Below, piece after piece: positions 1 through 6,705 of a stretch of 64,000 nucleotides of DNA (positions are counted from its first letter, which is position 1; each line of letters starts with the position of its first letter). Source of the DNA: Campylobacterota bacterium (GTDB lineage Bacteria > Campylobacterota > Campylobacteria > Campylobacterales > Sulfurovaceae). Under the pieces are notes generated by a model, which saw only the letters and a list, made by a program, of their open reading frames with translations, did not search any database and was not told the DNA's origin. Made by a program: the position numbers and the translations under genes. The DNA is taken from the NCBI GenBank assembly GCA_003252535.1, contig QKDN01000008.1, positions 1 to 64,000 of the forward strand. The letters are read 5' to 3'.

Positions 1-689
1 ATCGTATTTTCTTCAAGGTAATTGTATTGATTGGTATTAAAAAGCATATCATTGAATTTGACTCTATCGAACTCTATTGATTTATTAAATTGACAAGTAT
101 AATCAAATTGTGAATATCTATAAACTGCTAACTTATCGGATTCCTCAGGTGTATAATTTGATACTATTTGATTAAAAATGCAAGTCTGATAGATAACATT
201 GTCTTCATTTTCCAATAAACCATAATCAAAAAGTGTCCAATTTTTATGAAATTTGCAATCTTGAAAAAAACACTCTGTATCTTTCAAATCCAAGCTCGAT
301 AAATAAAATTCACAATAATTAAAATGGATTTTTCCAAAAAGATTTAATACTTTTATATAGTCAAAAGTATCTCTACGGTCTCTAGTTGGAAAATGAATAC
401 AACTTGGTACAAAAGTTGTATTCTTTAAGACTTCATTAAAATTTTGATTGTCTAATTGGTGACTTCTAAAATATGTTTTAAGTTCTTCTTTTGAAAATTG
501 ATCGTTTAATAAGTTATCATCGCTGCATATCTCTTCAACGATGTACTCTATAAATGCATTAAAAAAATCTGATAATAGTCCAGAGTTCCAATCTTTAGAA
601 TAGACATTTTTTTTACAGTGTAATATACACCCTTTATCAAAATAAACATCTTTTTGACACTTACCATAACAATCGATATTACATTTCAA
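1..689 (-). CDS. Partial pentapeptide-repeat-like protein (3' end outside window)
   Basis: On the minus strand a reading frame stays open from a TTG at 689 down to the window edge, about 229 codons without a stop. The TTG is preceded by AAGGA with good spacing, and in-frame TGA and TAG codons lie just upstream, so TTG is the only sensible start. The N-terminus has a cysteine cluster (CNIDCYGKC, then CILHC at about residue 26). From about residue 115 the protein has spaced F/C/L positions of the kind seen in pentapeptide-repeat solenoids (for example FNYCEFYLSSLDL and FFQDCKF). The Cys-rich head may bind a metal; this is inference. The gene is strongly AT-rich compared with the cellulase region next to it, which suggests separate acquisition. 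Function unknown; the 3' end is missing. Confidence 0.6.
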   Translation of the reverse strand, partial: MKCNIDCYGKCQKDVYFDKGCILHCKKNVYSKDWNSGLLSDFFNAFIEYIVEEICSDDNLLNDQFSKEELKTYFRSHQLDNQNFNEVLKNTTFVPSCIHFPTRDRRDTFDYIKVLNLFGKIHFNYCEFYLSSLDLKDTECFFQDCKFHKNWTLFDYGLLENEDNVIYQTCIFNQIVSNYTPEESDKLAVYRYSQFDYTCQFNKSIEFDRVKFNDMLFNTNQYNYLEENT

Positions 690-912
690 TTTTATTCCTT
701 TTGGATATAGCTATCATATACAACAAACACTTTACAAAAAATAGCTCTAATATATCTTGATAATTGAGTGGCTTCTTTGCATAGATTTGTATCCTGAATA
801 ATAATCCAATTCCTGACACTTTCCCCTTAAACAACCCAAAAATCTTCACACATTCCCCAATCCCCTCCATTCCAAAAAATTCAAACAAATTATCCCAAAT
901 CGTTAGAAATCT

Positions 913-931
913 TATAATTTTTCACTATACT
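913..931 (+). promoter_or_regulatory. Possible -10 elements before the lipoprotein/cellulase operon
   Basis: Two -10 like hexamers, TATAAT (913-918) and TATACT (926-931), lie 29-47 bases before the ATG at 960 in AT-rich DNA. No clear -35 box is seen, as is usual for the main sigma factor in Campylobacterota. Transcription from here would read through the lipoprotein into the GH9 gene. Confidence 0.35.
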
Positions 932-959
932 AATGGGACAAAAACTTTGAGGAGATACA

Positions 960-1397
960 ATGATACACAACAGGATCATCCAGTTGATCGCAAGTGTTTT
1001 GGTACTCGCTGGATGTGGGGGAGGCGGCGGCTCTGAAAGCTCGGAGACGAACGGGACGACGGAGTTTGCGAAGTCGGTCACGATCGGCTATGGCAACGAC
1101 GGCGAGATCATCTTCGTCTGGGAGAAGGGGGATGATACGGAGCAAACCCTCTACAGCTCGCTTGATAGCACCATCGATGAGAGCGACTCTCAGATCGTCG
1201 CCAAAAGCGCGGCGGGGAGCTACACCATCACCTGCCGCCCGGCACAGAACGGCGATACGACGCTCCTCTATAGCTGCGACGGCGGGGCGAGTCTCACGAT
1301 CGTCAAGGGGAAATCCAACGCCATCCTCCTAAGCGGAGCGGCGACAGAGCAGGTAGGGAGTATCGAGATACTCCTCGCCGAGACCAAAGCGAAGTAG
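960..1397 (+). CDS. Small lipoprotein of unknown function
   Basis: A 145-residue protein with a lipoprotein signal: a short basic N-terminus, a hydrophobic stretch and a LAGC lipobox with Cys19, followed by a Gly/Ser-rich tether. The mature part is a compact acidic domain with two cysteines near residues 97 and 110 that could form a disulfide. A good ribosome site (GAGGAGA) sits just before the ATG. It ends 9 bases before the GH9 cellulase start and is on the same strand, so the two are probably co-transcribed; it may be an envelope partner of the cellulase, but that is inference from position only. I do not recognise a family. GC content is high, like the cellulase gene. Confidence 0.7.
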   Translation: MIHNRIIQLIASVLVLAGCGGGGGSESSETNGTTEFAKSVTIGYGNDGEIIFVWEKGDDTEQTLYSSLDSTIDESDSQIVAKSAAGSYTITCRPAQNGDTTLLYSCDGGASLTIVKGKSNAILLSGAATEQVGSIEILLAETKAK

Positions 1398-1406
1398 GGG
1401 GAGCGG

Positions 1407-3773
1407 ATGAAGAAGCTTATCATAGCAGCAGGACTGACACTCGGGACGCTCTGCGGGGCGGCGGATTTCCAGGCGGACTACTCGAAGGCGCTCTCGCTCT
1501 CGCTGGAGTTCTACGACGCGCAGGGTGCGGGTGCGAGAGGGGAGAGCTGGCGCAGGGTGGAGTGGCGCAACCCCTCCGTGCTCACCGACGGGCAGGATGT
1601 CGGCGCTGATCTGAGCGGCGGATGGTTCGATGCGGGGGATCATGTCAAGTTCTCCCTCCCGATGTCCTACAGTGCCTCGATGCTCGCATGGGGCTACCTC
1701 GAGTACAGGGACGGCTACAAGACCGCAGGCGAAGAGGAGTACTTCAGGAACAATCTCAAAGTCGCCCTCGACTACTTCCTCAGCAGCTACCGTGACAACG
1801 GCACGGCGGGCGTGAGCGACGACCGGATACACTACCAAGTAGGCGACGGCGGTGCCGACCATACCTTCTGGGGGCCGCCTGAGCTGATGACGATGGCGCG
1901 CCCGACATACACCTGCGACAAGGACAAGAGGTGTACCGAGGTCGCCGCAGGAGTAGCAGCAGCTCTCTCCTCGGGGGCGATGGTCTTCGCCGACAGCGAC
2001 GCGTCGTATTCGCAGACGCTCCTCTCCAAAGCGAAGAAGCTCTATGAGTTCGCCAAAACCTACCAGGGGAACAACGGCTACACCGCCGCATCGGGCTACT
2101 ACACCTCCTACAGTGGCTACAACGACGAGCTCTCATGGGCGGCGATCTGGCTCTACCGGGCGACGGGCGAGAGCGCCTACCTCGCCGATGCCAAGAGCTT
2201 CGTCGCCAAGGCGGGGAGCGCCATCTACTGGGCGCAGAACTGGGACAATGTCTCCAACGGCACCTACCTCCTCCTCGCCAAGAGCGGCGATACCGACGCA
2301 GCCGCCAAGATCAAGACCCACCTCGACTACTGGCTCACTGGTGTCAGCCGCACCCCTGCGGGTCTCGCGCACCTCAATGAATGGGGAAGCCTCCGCTACG
2401 CCTCGACGACCGCCTTCATCGCGTTCGTCTACAGCGACTGGGTGAGCGACGCGACGCAGAAGCTCACCTACCGTACCTTCGCCGCCGAGCAGATGAACTA
2501 TATCCTCGGCAACAACCCGCTGGGGCTCAGCTACCAGATCGGAACGGGGACGAAATACCCGATCAACCCGCACCACCGCGCCGCCCACTACTCGACGAGC
2601 AACAATATCAACTCCCCGACCAACAACACCTACCTCCTCAAGGGAGCGCTCGTAGGGGGGCCAAAGACAGCCAATGACTACGACTACAAGGACGACCGCA
2701 GCGACTATGTCCGCAACGAAGTGGCGACCGACTACAACGCCGCCTTCACCGGGGCGCTGGCGAAGATGACGCTGCTCAACCCCGCCTCGGCAGCTGTGGA
2801 GGTCAATACAAGCGTCGAGACCAATACGACCGAAGAGGCGGCGGAGAACCCTGTCGCCACCCTCGCGGTCGTGAGACAGAATACCGACGAGTGGGAAGGC
2901 GGCTACTGCCAGGAGGTGGCGATCCTCAACTCCACCTCACAGCCGCAGGTCTGGTCGATCGACCTTGGTGTCCCGGAGGATATCATCTCGAGCCACGATG
3001 TCAATATCACCGAAACGGGCGGGGCGAAGATCGCCGTGGGGCTTGAGTACAATGCCGCCGTGCCGCCGCAGGGGAAAGTGACCTTCGGCTTCTGTGCGGG
3101 TACGCCGCAGGAGACAGAGACGACCCAGACCCAGCCGCAGACCACCACGCAGCCCCAGACGACGGTGAGCACCGGTGGGCTGGAGGTGACCCGCACCCGC
3201 AGCTCCGACTGGAACGACGGCTACTGCGAGAATATCGATATCCTCAACACAAGCGACGCCAATATCGCCTGGCAGCTCACCCTCGAAGTGGAGGGGAGCA
3301 TCTACAATCTCTGGAACGCCTCCTACGCCCAGAGCGGCTCCACCCTCACCGCGAGCGGTCTGAGCTGGAACGCGCTCCTCTACCCGGACAAATCGGCCTC
3401 GTTCGGATTCTGCGCCAACAAATCCTCTGCGCCGATGGAGCAAAACGGCGAGCTCGCCATAAGCGTGGAGCAGATACTCGCGCAGGGTGTCGACATGGGG
3501 GACGCATCGGTGAGCAACGACGGCACGCTGGAGGTGAAGCGGATCACCCAGACTGACTGGGGGACGGGCTACTGCGAGGATGTCTATATCAGAAACATCT
3601 CGCAGGGGGATATCCTCTGGGAGGTGAGCTTCGCCTACGAGGGTGAGATATACACCCTCTGGAACGCCGACTACACCGCCGCCAACGGCCAGCTCACCGC
3701 CTCGGGCGTAGAGTGGAACGCCCTCATCACCCCGGGCAGCGAAGCGAGCTTCGGGTACTGCGCGAATCGGTAG
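1407..3773 (+). CDS. Secreted GH9 endoglucanase with three C-terminal CBM2-like modules
   Basis: A 788-residue glycoside hydrolase family 9 cellulase, expected to cut beta-1,4-glucan outside the cytoplasm. Residues 1-19 form a Sec signal peptide. The (alpha/alpha)6 catalytic domain spans about 22-455 and keeps the family's key residues: DAGDH (Asp75 and Asp78, which activate water), NPHHRAAH (His389-Arg391 region, substrate binding) and NEVATDYNAAF (Glu438, general acid). Three modules follow, at about 484-565, 592-675 and 708-788, separated by linkers, one of them Thr/Gln-rich. Modules two and three match CBM2 (a W at the start, NLWNA or TLWNA, and a closing SFGF or SFGY); module one is degenerate. 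Each carries a GYC...G(F/Y)C cysteine pair. DNA is clearly GC-rich relative to neighbours. GH9 plus CBM2 is typical of cellulose degraders and unexpected in a chemolithotrophic group, so transfer is likely. Its last 41 bases recur at 6545-6585. Confidence 0.93.
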   Translation: MKKLIIAAGLTLGTLCGAADFQADYSKALSLSLEFYDAQGAGARGESWRRVEWRNPSVLTDGQDVGADLSGGWFDAGDHVKFSLPMSYSASMLAWGYLEYRDGYKTAGEEEYFRNNLKVALDYFLSSYRDNGTAGVSDDRIHYQVGDGGADHTFWGPPELMTMARPTYTCDKDKRCTEVAAGVAAALSSGAMVFADSDASYSQTLLSKAKKLYEFAKTYQGNNGYTAASGYYTSYSGYNDELSWAAIWLYRATGESAYLADAKSFVAKAGSAIYWAQNWDNVSNGTYLLLAKSGDTDAAAKIKTHLDYWLTGVSRTPAGLAHLNEWGSLRYASTTAFIAFVYSDWVSDATQKLTYRTFAAEQMNYILGNNPLGLSYQIGTGTKYPINPHHRAAHYSTSNNINSPTNNTYLLKGALVGGPKTANDYDYKDDRSDYVRNEVATDYNAAFTGALAKMTLLNPASAAVEVNTSVETNTTEEAAENPVATLAVVRQNTDEWEGGYCQEVAILNSTSQPQVWSIDLGVPEDIISSHDVNITETGGAKIAVGLEYNAAVPPQGKVTFGFCAGTPQETETTQTQPQTTTQPQTTVSTGGLEVTRTRSSDWNDGYCENIDILNTSDANIAWQLTLEVEGSIYNLWNASYAQSGSTLTASGLSWNALLYPDKSASFGFCANKSSAPMEQNGELAISVEQILAQGVDMGDASVSNDGTLEVKRITQTDWGTGYCEDVYIRNISQGDILWEVSFAYEGEIYTLWNADYTAANGQLTASGVEWNALITPGSEASFGYCANR
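3733..3773 (+). repeat. Direct repeat, copy 1: 3' end of the GH9/CBM2 gene
   Basis: The last 13 codons of the cellulase gene, including its stop codon, match 6545-6585 at 37 of 41 positions with no gaps. The two copies bracket the outer-membrane protein gene and the BspA-like gene. Confidence 0.85.
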
Positions 3774-3830
3774 CAGGGTGATATTCCGGCATTTGTATAT
3801 GACCGGAAATCGTTCCCGTCTCGTGACATA

Positions 3831-3865
3831 GGATACGGGTAACATTCACTGCGTTACCCGTATCC
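3831..3865. terminator. Perfect 13-bp stem-loop downstream of the cellulase gene
   Basis: GGATACGGGTAAC (3831-3843) and GTTACCCGTATCC (3853-3865) pair perfectly around a 9-base loop. No run of T follows, so it is not a canonical intrinsic terminator, but it is the only strong hairpin between the cellulase stop and the next gene and may stop or protect transcripts. A weaker TTCCGG/CCGGAA pair (3784-3789, 3813-3818) lies just before it. Confidence 0.45.
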
Positions 3866-4047
3866 ATCTGGCCTCTTACCAAAACAGCGGCTGCACCATA
3901 CCCTGCATCCTGAAAATAATCCACACAAAATACATTATCATAAAGATTTATAATACAGCTTCATATATATTTGATAAGATTTAACCTGAAAAAACACAAT
4001 AGTTCGCTACTATGCTGCTTAAAAATTGTTCTCATAAAGGATTAATA

Positions 4048-4677
4048 ATGATGAAACATATATCAAATCATACGATAATGCTTTTTGCAGCATCGACTTC
4101 GCTGCTCATGGGCGGTGGCGACCTGGCTCCTGTCCCTGTCCCGGCAGTGCCTATCCCGGTCGTCGAAAAAACTCCTTTCTATATAGGTGTGGCTGCTTCA
4201 GATATGAGACTGCTGAACCAGGATACCGATGAGGAGTTCAGTGCGACGGGTATCACGCTGCAGGCAGGGTATATCTACAGTGAATACCTCTCGATAGAGC
4301 TTCGATACAGTCAGAATGCCGGCAGTGTCTCGTACGAGAACGGTATCACGACCACTGTGGCCGACACCGATGACTACTCCACAGACTTCGTCAATATGGG
4401 GATATATCTCAAACCTGCCTATAGCATCGACTCTCTCACGCTTTATGCACTGCTGGGGTACGGTGAGGTATCGCTCACCAATATCCCCGAGGGCGATACG
4501 GACAGGGGAGAAGACGGCTTCCAGTGGGGTGTAGGGCTCAGCTATGCGATAGATGAGAGCTGGAGCCTCTTCGCAGACTATATGTCGCTCTACAGCGGAG
4601 AGGGATTCGACCATCTGGCGATCAACAATGATAATGAAGCTACACTCGTCAGTGTAGGTATAAGCTATAGATTCTAG
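4048..4677 (+). CDS. Outer-membrane beta-barrel protein (OmpA-type 8-strand barrel)
   Basis: A 209-residue protein started at the ATG at 4048 because AAAGGA lies six bases upstream; a longer frame from 4012 has no ribosome site. It has a signal peptide, then GGGDLAPVPVP, the Pro-rich leader common in Campylobacterota outer-membrane proteins, then alternating aromatic/hydrophobic strands (FYIGVAASDM, ITLQAGYIY, YLSIELRYS, FVNMGIYLKPAY, LYALLGYGEV, QWGVGLSYAI, WSLFADYMSLY) ending in ISYRF. The C-terminal Phe is the usual BAM recognition signal. This fits a small eight-stranded barrel of the OMP_b-brl type; ligand unknown. It lies 13 bases before the BspA-like lipoprotein gene, and the pair sits inside the direct repeats made from the cellulase gene's 3' end. 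Confidence 0.8.
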   Translation: MMKHISNHTIMLFAASTSLLMGGGDLAPVPVPAVPIPVVEKTPFYIGVAASDMRLLNQDTDEEFSATGITLQAGYIYSEYLSIELRYSQNAGSVSYENGITTTVADTDDYSTDFVNMGIYLKPAYSIDSLTLYALLGYGEVSLTNIPEGDTDRGEDGFQWGVGLSYAIDESWSLFADYMSLYSGEGFDHLAINNDNEATLVSVGISYRF

Positions 4678-4690
4678 GAGGAGAGACCTG

Positions 4691-6544
4691 ATGGGAACAT
4701 TGACTACAAAACAACTGCCCGGCATGATGATGCTTTGCCTGCTGCTCCTGTTGAGCGGGTGTAAGGGGAACGGTGAGAGCGGTGTCGAGACGGCAGATGG
4801 ATACATGGGTACGGTACAGGCAGAGGGGAAGAATAGTGCAGTACCGGAAAGTCAGGAACCGACAGTAGAAAACAACAGTTCGGTACCTGAAACGACCGAT
4901 ACAACACCTGAAACTAACAATTCGGTACCTGAAACCAGCGATTCAATACCTGAAACGAACGATTCGATACCTTTGGTACCGGTGAACCATGCGCCGGAGG
5001 CAGTGGACTCCGATATCAGTCTTGATGAAGATACGGTAGCCAGTATCAAGCTCACGGGGCAGGATACAGACGGTGATACACTCACCTATGCCGTGACACA
5101 GCAGCCTGCCCATGGGACACTCTCCTGTACGGCAGATGCATGCACCTATACGCCCGATGCCGATTACTATGGCAGTGATACAGTGAAATTCATCGTGAAC
5201 GACGGAAAAACGGATAGTGCCGAAGCTACGGTCTCTATCACGGTCAACAGTGTCAACGATGCACCTGCTGCCGATGCGGGAGCCGACAAGATCGCATTGA
5301 GATCGGAGAGTTTCGATCTCAACGGCACCGGGACAGATATAGACGGGACGATCGTCAGCTATCTGTGGACACTCGATACCAATAGCTCTTTCAGCGCTGC
5401 GACCAAAGGGGTCAGCATCGGAGGACTCGGAGTGGGTATATATACCTTCACGCTCACTGTCATCGACAACGAGGGAGAAACTGCCACCGATACTATGACG
5501 GTCGAGGTCAAGTCCAAACCTTTCATCATCACTGTCAAGGTCACGGATGGTACCTTCGAGATCGGTACAAACAGTTTTTATCCCACCTACAACTATGATG
5601 TAGATTGTGACAACGACGGTACTATCGATGAGGTCGGGATCACAGGTCCCTATACCTGTAACTATACAGAACCCTACAACGGCAAGGTCGTCATCCATGA
5701 CAATGATGGGAATGATACAGGCTTCCCTGCACCTGCATTTGCGAACAACAGTGAACTTACCGGGGTCAACCAGTGGGGTGATATGCAGTGGCAGTCGATG
5801 AGCGATGCCTTCCGTGGCTGCAGCAAGCTCAATGATGACGGAGGGTGGGCGACGGATCTGCCGAACCTCACCTATGTCAAGAGTATGAACTCGATGTTCC
5901 AGGGTGCAGCTGAGTTCAACCAGAGCATCGGAGCGTGGGATACCGGCAGTGTGACCGATATGAGTTATATGTTCGAGAACGCTATCTCTTTCGACAGGGA
6001 TATCGGGAGCTGGGATACCAAAAATCTGACACGGGCTCTGGCAACATTCAAGGGAGCTGTAGCATTCAACCAGGATATCGGAGACTGGAATACCAGCAAG
6101 GTAAATGCTATGGCAAAAATGTTCATGGGAGCTACATCGTTCAACCAGGATATCGGAGGTTGGGATACCCACCTTGTGATGTGGATGTACAGTATGTTCG
6201 AGGGGGCTACGGCATTCGACCAGGATATAGGAGCCTGGGATGTAGGCACGGTAGTATGGATGTACAACATGTTCAAGGGGGCTACGGCATTCGACCAGGA
6301 TATAGGAGCCTGGAGACCCGGCAATGCAATGTGGATGGATGGTATGTTCGAGGGGGCTACATCGTTCAACCAGGATATCAGCGGATGGGATACACATAGT
6401 GCGGGTTGGATGGACAATATGTTCAAAAATGCCACATCGTTCAGCCAGGATCTAAGCGGCTGGAATGTCTCGAGTGTCGGCTGGCATAGCAATTTCAGCC
6501 TCAATTGGGGAGGTATCCCCGCATTCGAACCGATCTGGAATTAG
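4691..6544 (+). CDS. Surface lipoprotein with Ig-like domains and DUF285/BspA-type repeats
   Basis: A 617-residue protein with a lipoprotein signal peptide (LLSGC, Cys24), so likely anchored to the outer membrane. Residues 55-95 are a low-complexity tether of imperfect SVPETxD units. About 98-195 is a cadherin/VCBS-like Ig domain (APEAVDSDISLDEDT, then YTPDADYYGSDTVKFIVNDG), and about 196-275 is PKD-like. After a spacer with an Asp-rich, possibly calcium-binding stretch (DVDCDNDGTIDE), eight 25-residue repeats (402-601) follow the DUF285/BspA pattern MFxGAxxFNQDIGxWDTxxVxxM. Proteins of this family usually mediate adhesion to cells or polymers. Next to a CBM2-tipped cellulase, attachment to particles is plausible but unproven. 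The stop codon abuts the duplicated CBM2 tail exactly, and adjoining repeats are nearly identical at DNA level, so repeat number may vary between strains. Confidence 0.85.
   Translation: MGTLTTKQLPGMMMLCLLLLLSGCKGNGESGVETADGYMGTVQAEGKNSAVPESQEPTVENNSSVPETTDTTPETNNSVPETSDSIPETNDSIPLVPVNHAPEAVDSDISLDEDTVASIKLTGQDTDGDTLTYAVTQQPAHGTLSCTADACTYTPDADYYGSDTVKFIVNDGKTDSAEATVSITVNSVNDAPAADAGADKIALRSESFDLNGTGTDIDGTIVSYLWTLDTNSSFSAATKGVSIGGLGVGIYTFTLTVIDNEGETATDTMTVEVKSKPFIITVKVTDGTFEIGTNSFYPTYNYDVDCDNDGTIDEVGITGPYTCNYTEPYNGKVVIHDNDGNDTGFPAPAFANNSELTGVNQWGDMQWQSMSDAFRGCSKLNDDGGWATDLPNLTYVKSMNSMFQGAAEFNQSIGAWDTGSVTDMSYMFENAISFDRDIGSWDTKNLTRALATFKGAVAFNQDIGDWNTSKVNAMAKMFMGATSFNQDIGGWDTHLVMWMYSMFEGATAFDQDIGAWDVGTVVWMYNMFKGATAFDQDIGAWRPGNAMWMDGMFEGATSFNQDISGWDTHSAGWMDNMFKNATSFSQDLSGWNVSSVGWHSNFSLNWGGIPAFEPIWN
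5894..6493 (+). repeat. Eight tandem 75-bp repeats in the DUF285/BspA lipoprotein gene
   Basis: Period is 75 bases (25 codons), each unit opening with an MF or TF dipeptide. The units starting near 6194 and 6269 share a run of more than 35 identical bases, whereas earlier units have diverged, pointing to recent expansion toward the 3' end. Confidence 0.85.
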
Positions 6545-6585
6545 CGGGCAGAGAAGCGAGCTTCGGGTACTGTGCGAACAGGTAG
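6545..6585 (+). pseudogene. Remnant of a CBM2 3' end (direct repeat copy 2)
   Basis: These 41 bases match the cellulase gene's end (3733-3773) at 37 positions. Read in the original frame they give GREASFGYCANR then TAG, against GSEASFGYCANR in the intact gene. Within the codons, three of the four differences are silent (TGC/TGT, AAT/AAC, CGG/AGG) and one changes Ser to Arg. The remnant starts immediately after the stop codon of the BspA-like gene and lies in a different frame. It looks like the orphaned end of a CBM2-containing gene left behind after insertion or replacement. Confidence 0.8.
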
Positions 6586-6605
6586 GGTGACCGTATCCTG
6601 CTCTT

Positions 6606-6658
6606 GTCATACCGGACTCGATCCGGCATCCATGGTGTTCGGTACGGTTTCCCGTACC
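6606..6658. repeat. REP-like palindromes between the CBM2 remnant and metE
   Basis: GTCATACCGGA-CTCGA-TCCGG (6606-6626) resembles the GTCATxCC palindromes dispersed in many bacterial genomes; related GTCATCC elements occur here at 13116 and 36687. A 7-bp hairpin, GGTACGG/CCGTACC (6641-6658), follows. Either could lie at the shared 3' boundary of the two convergent transcription units. Confidence 0.5.
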
Positions 6659-6705
6659 TTCATGTGTGATAGTCCCGTATATCCCATGCCTGGTAGTGGA
6701 GTGAG

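Noticed and set aside
679-888. A 69-codon minus-strand frame upstream of the pentapeptide-like gene
   Set aside because: It overlaps the start of the better-supported gene in another frame, has no clear ribosome site or family resemblance, and its sequence is low-complexity G/T-rich DNA.
2937-3845. A 302-codon minus-strand frame opposite the cellulase gene
   Set aside because: Shadow of the GC-rich CBM2 coding region, with no domain or start signal.
4943-6397. A 484-codon minus-strand frame opposite the BspA-like gene
   Set aside because: It mirrors the 25-residue repeats of the real gene in antisense and has no independent support.
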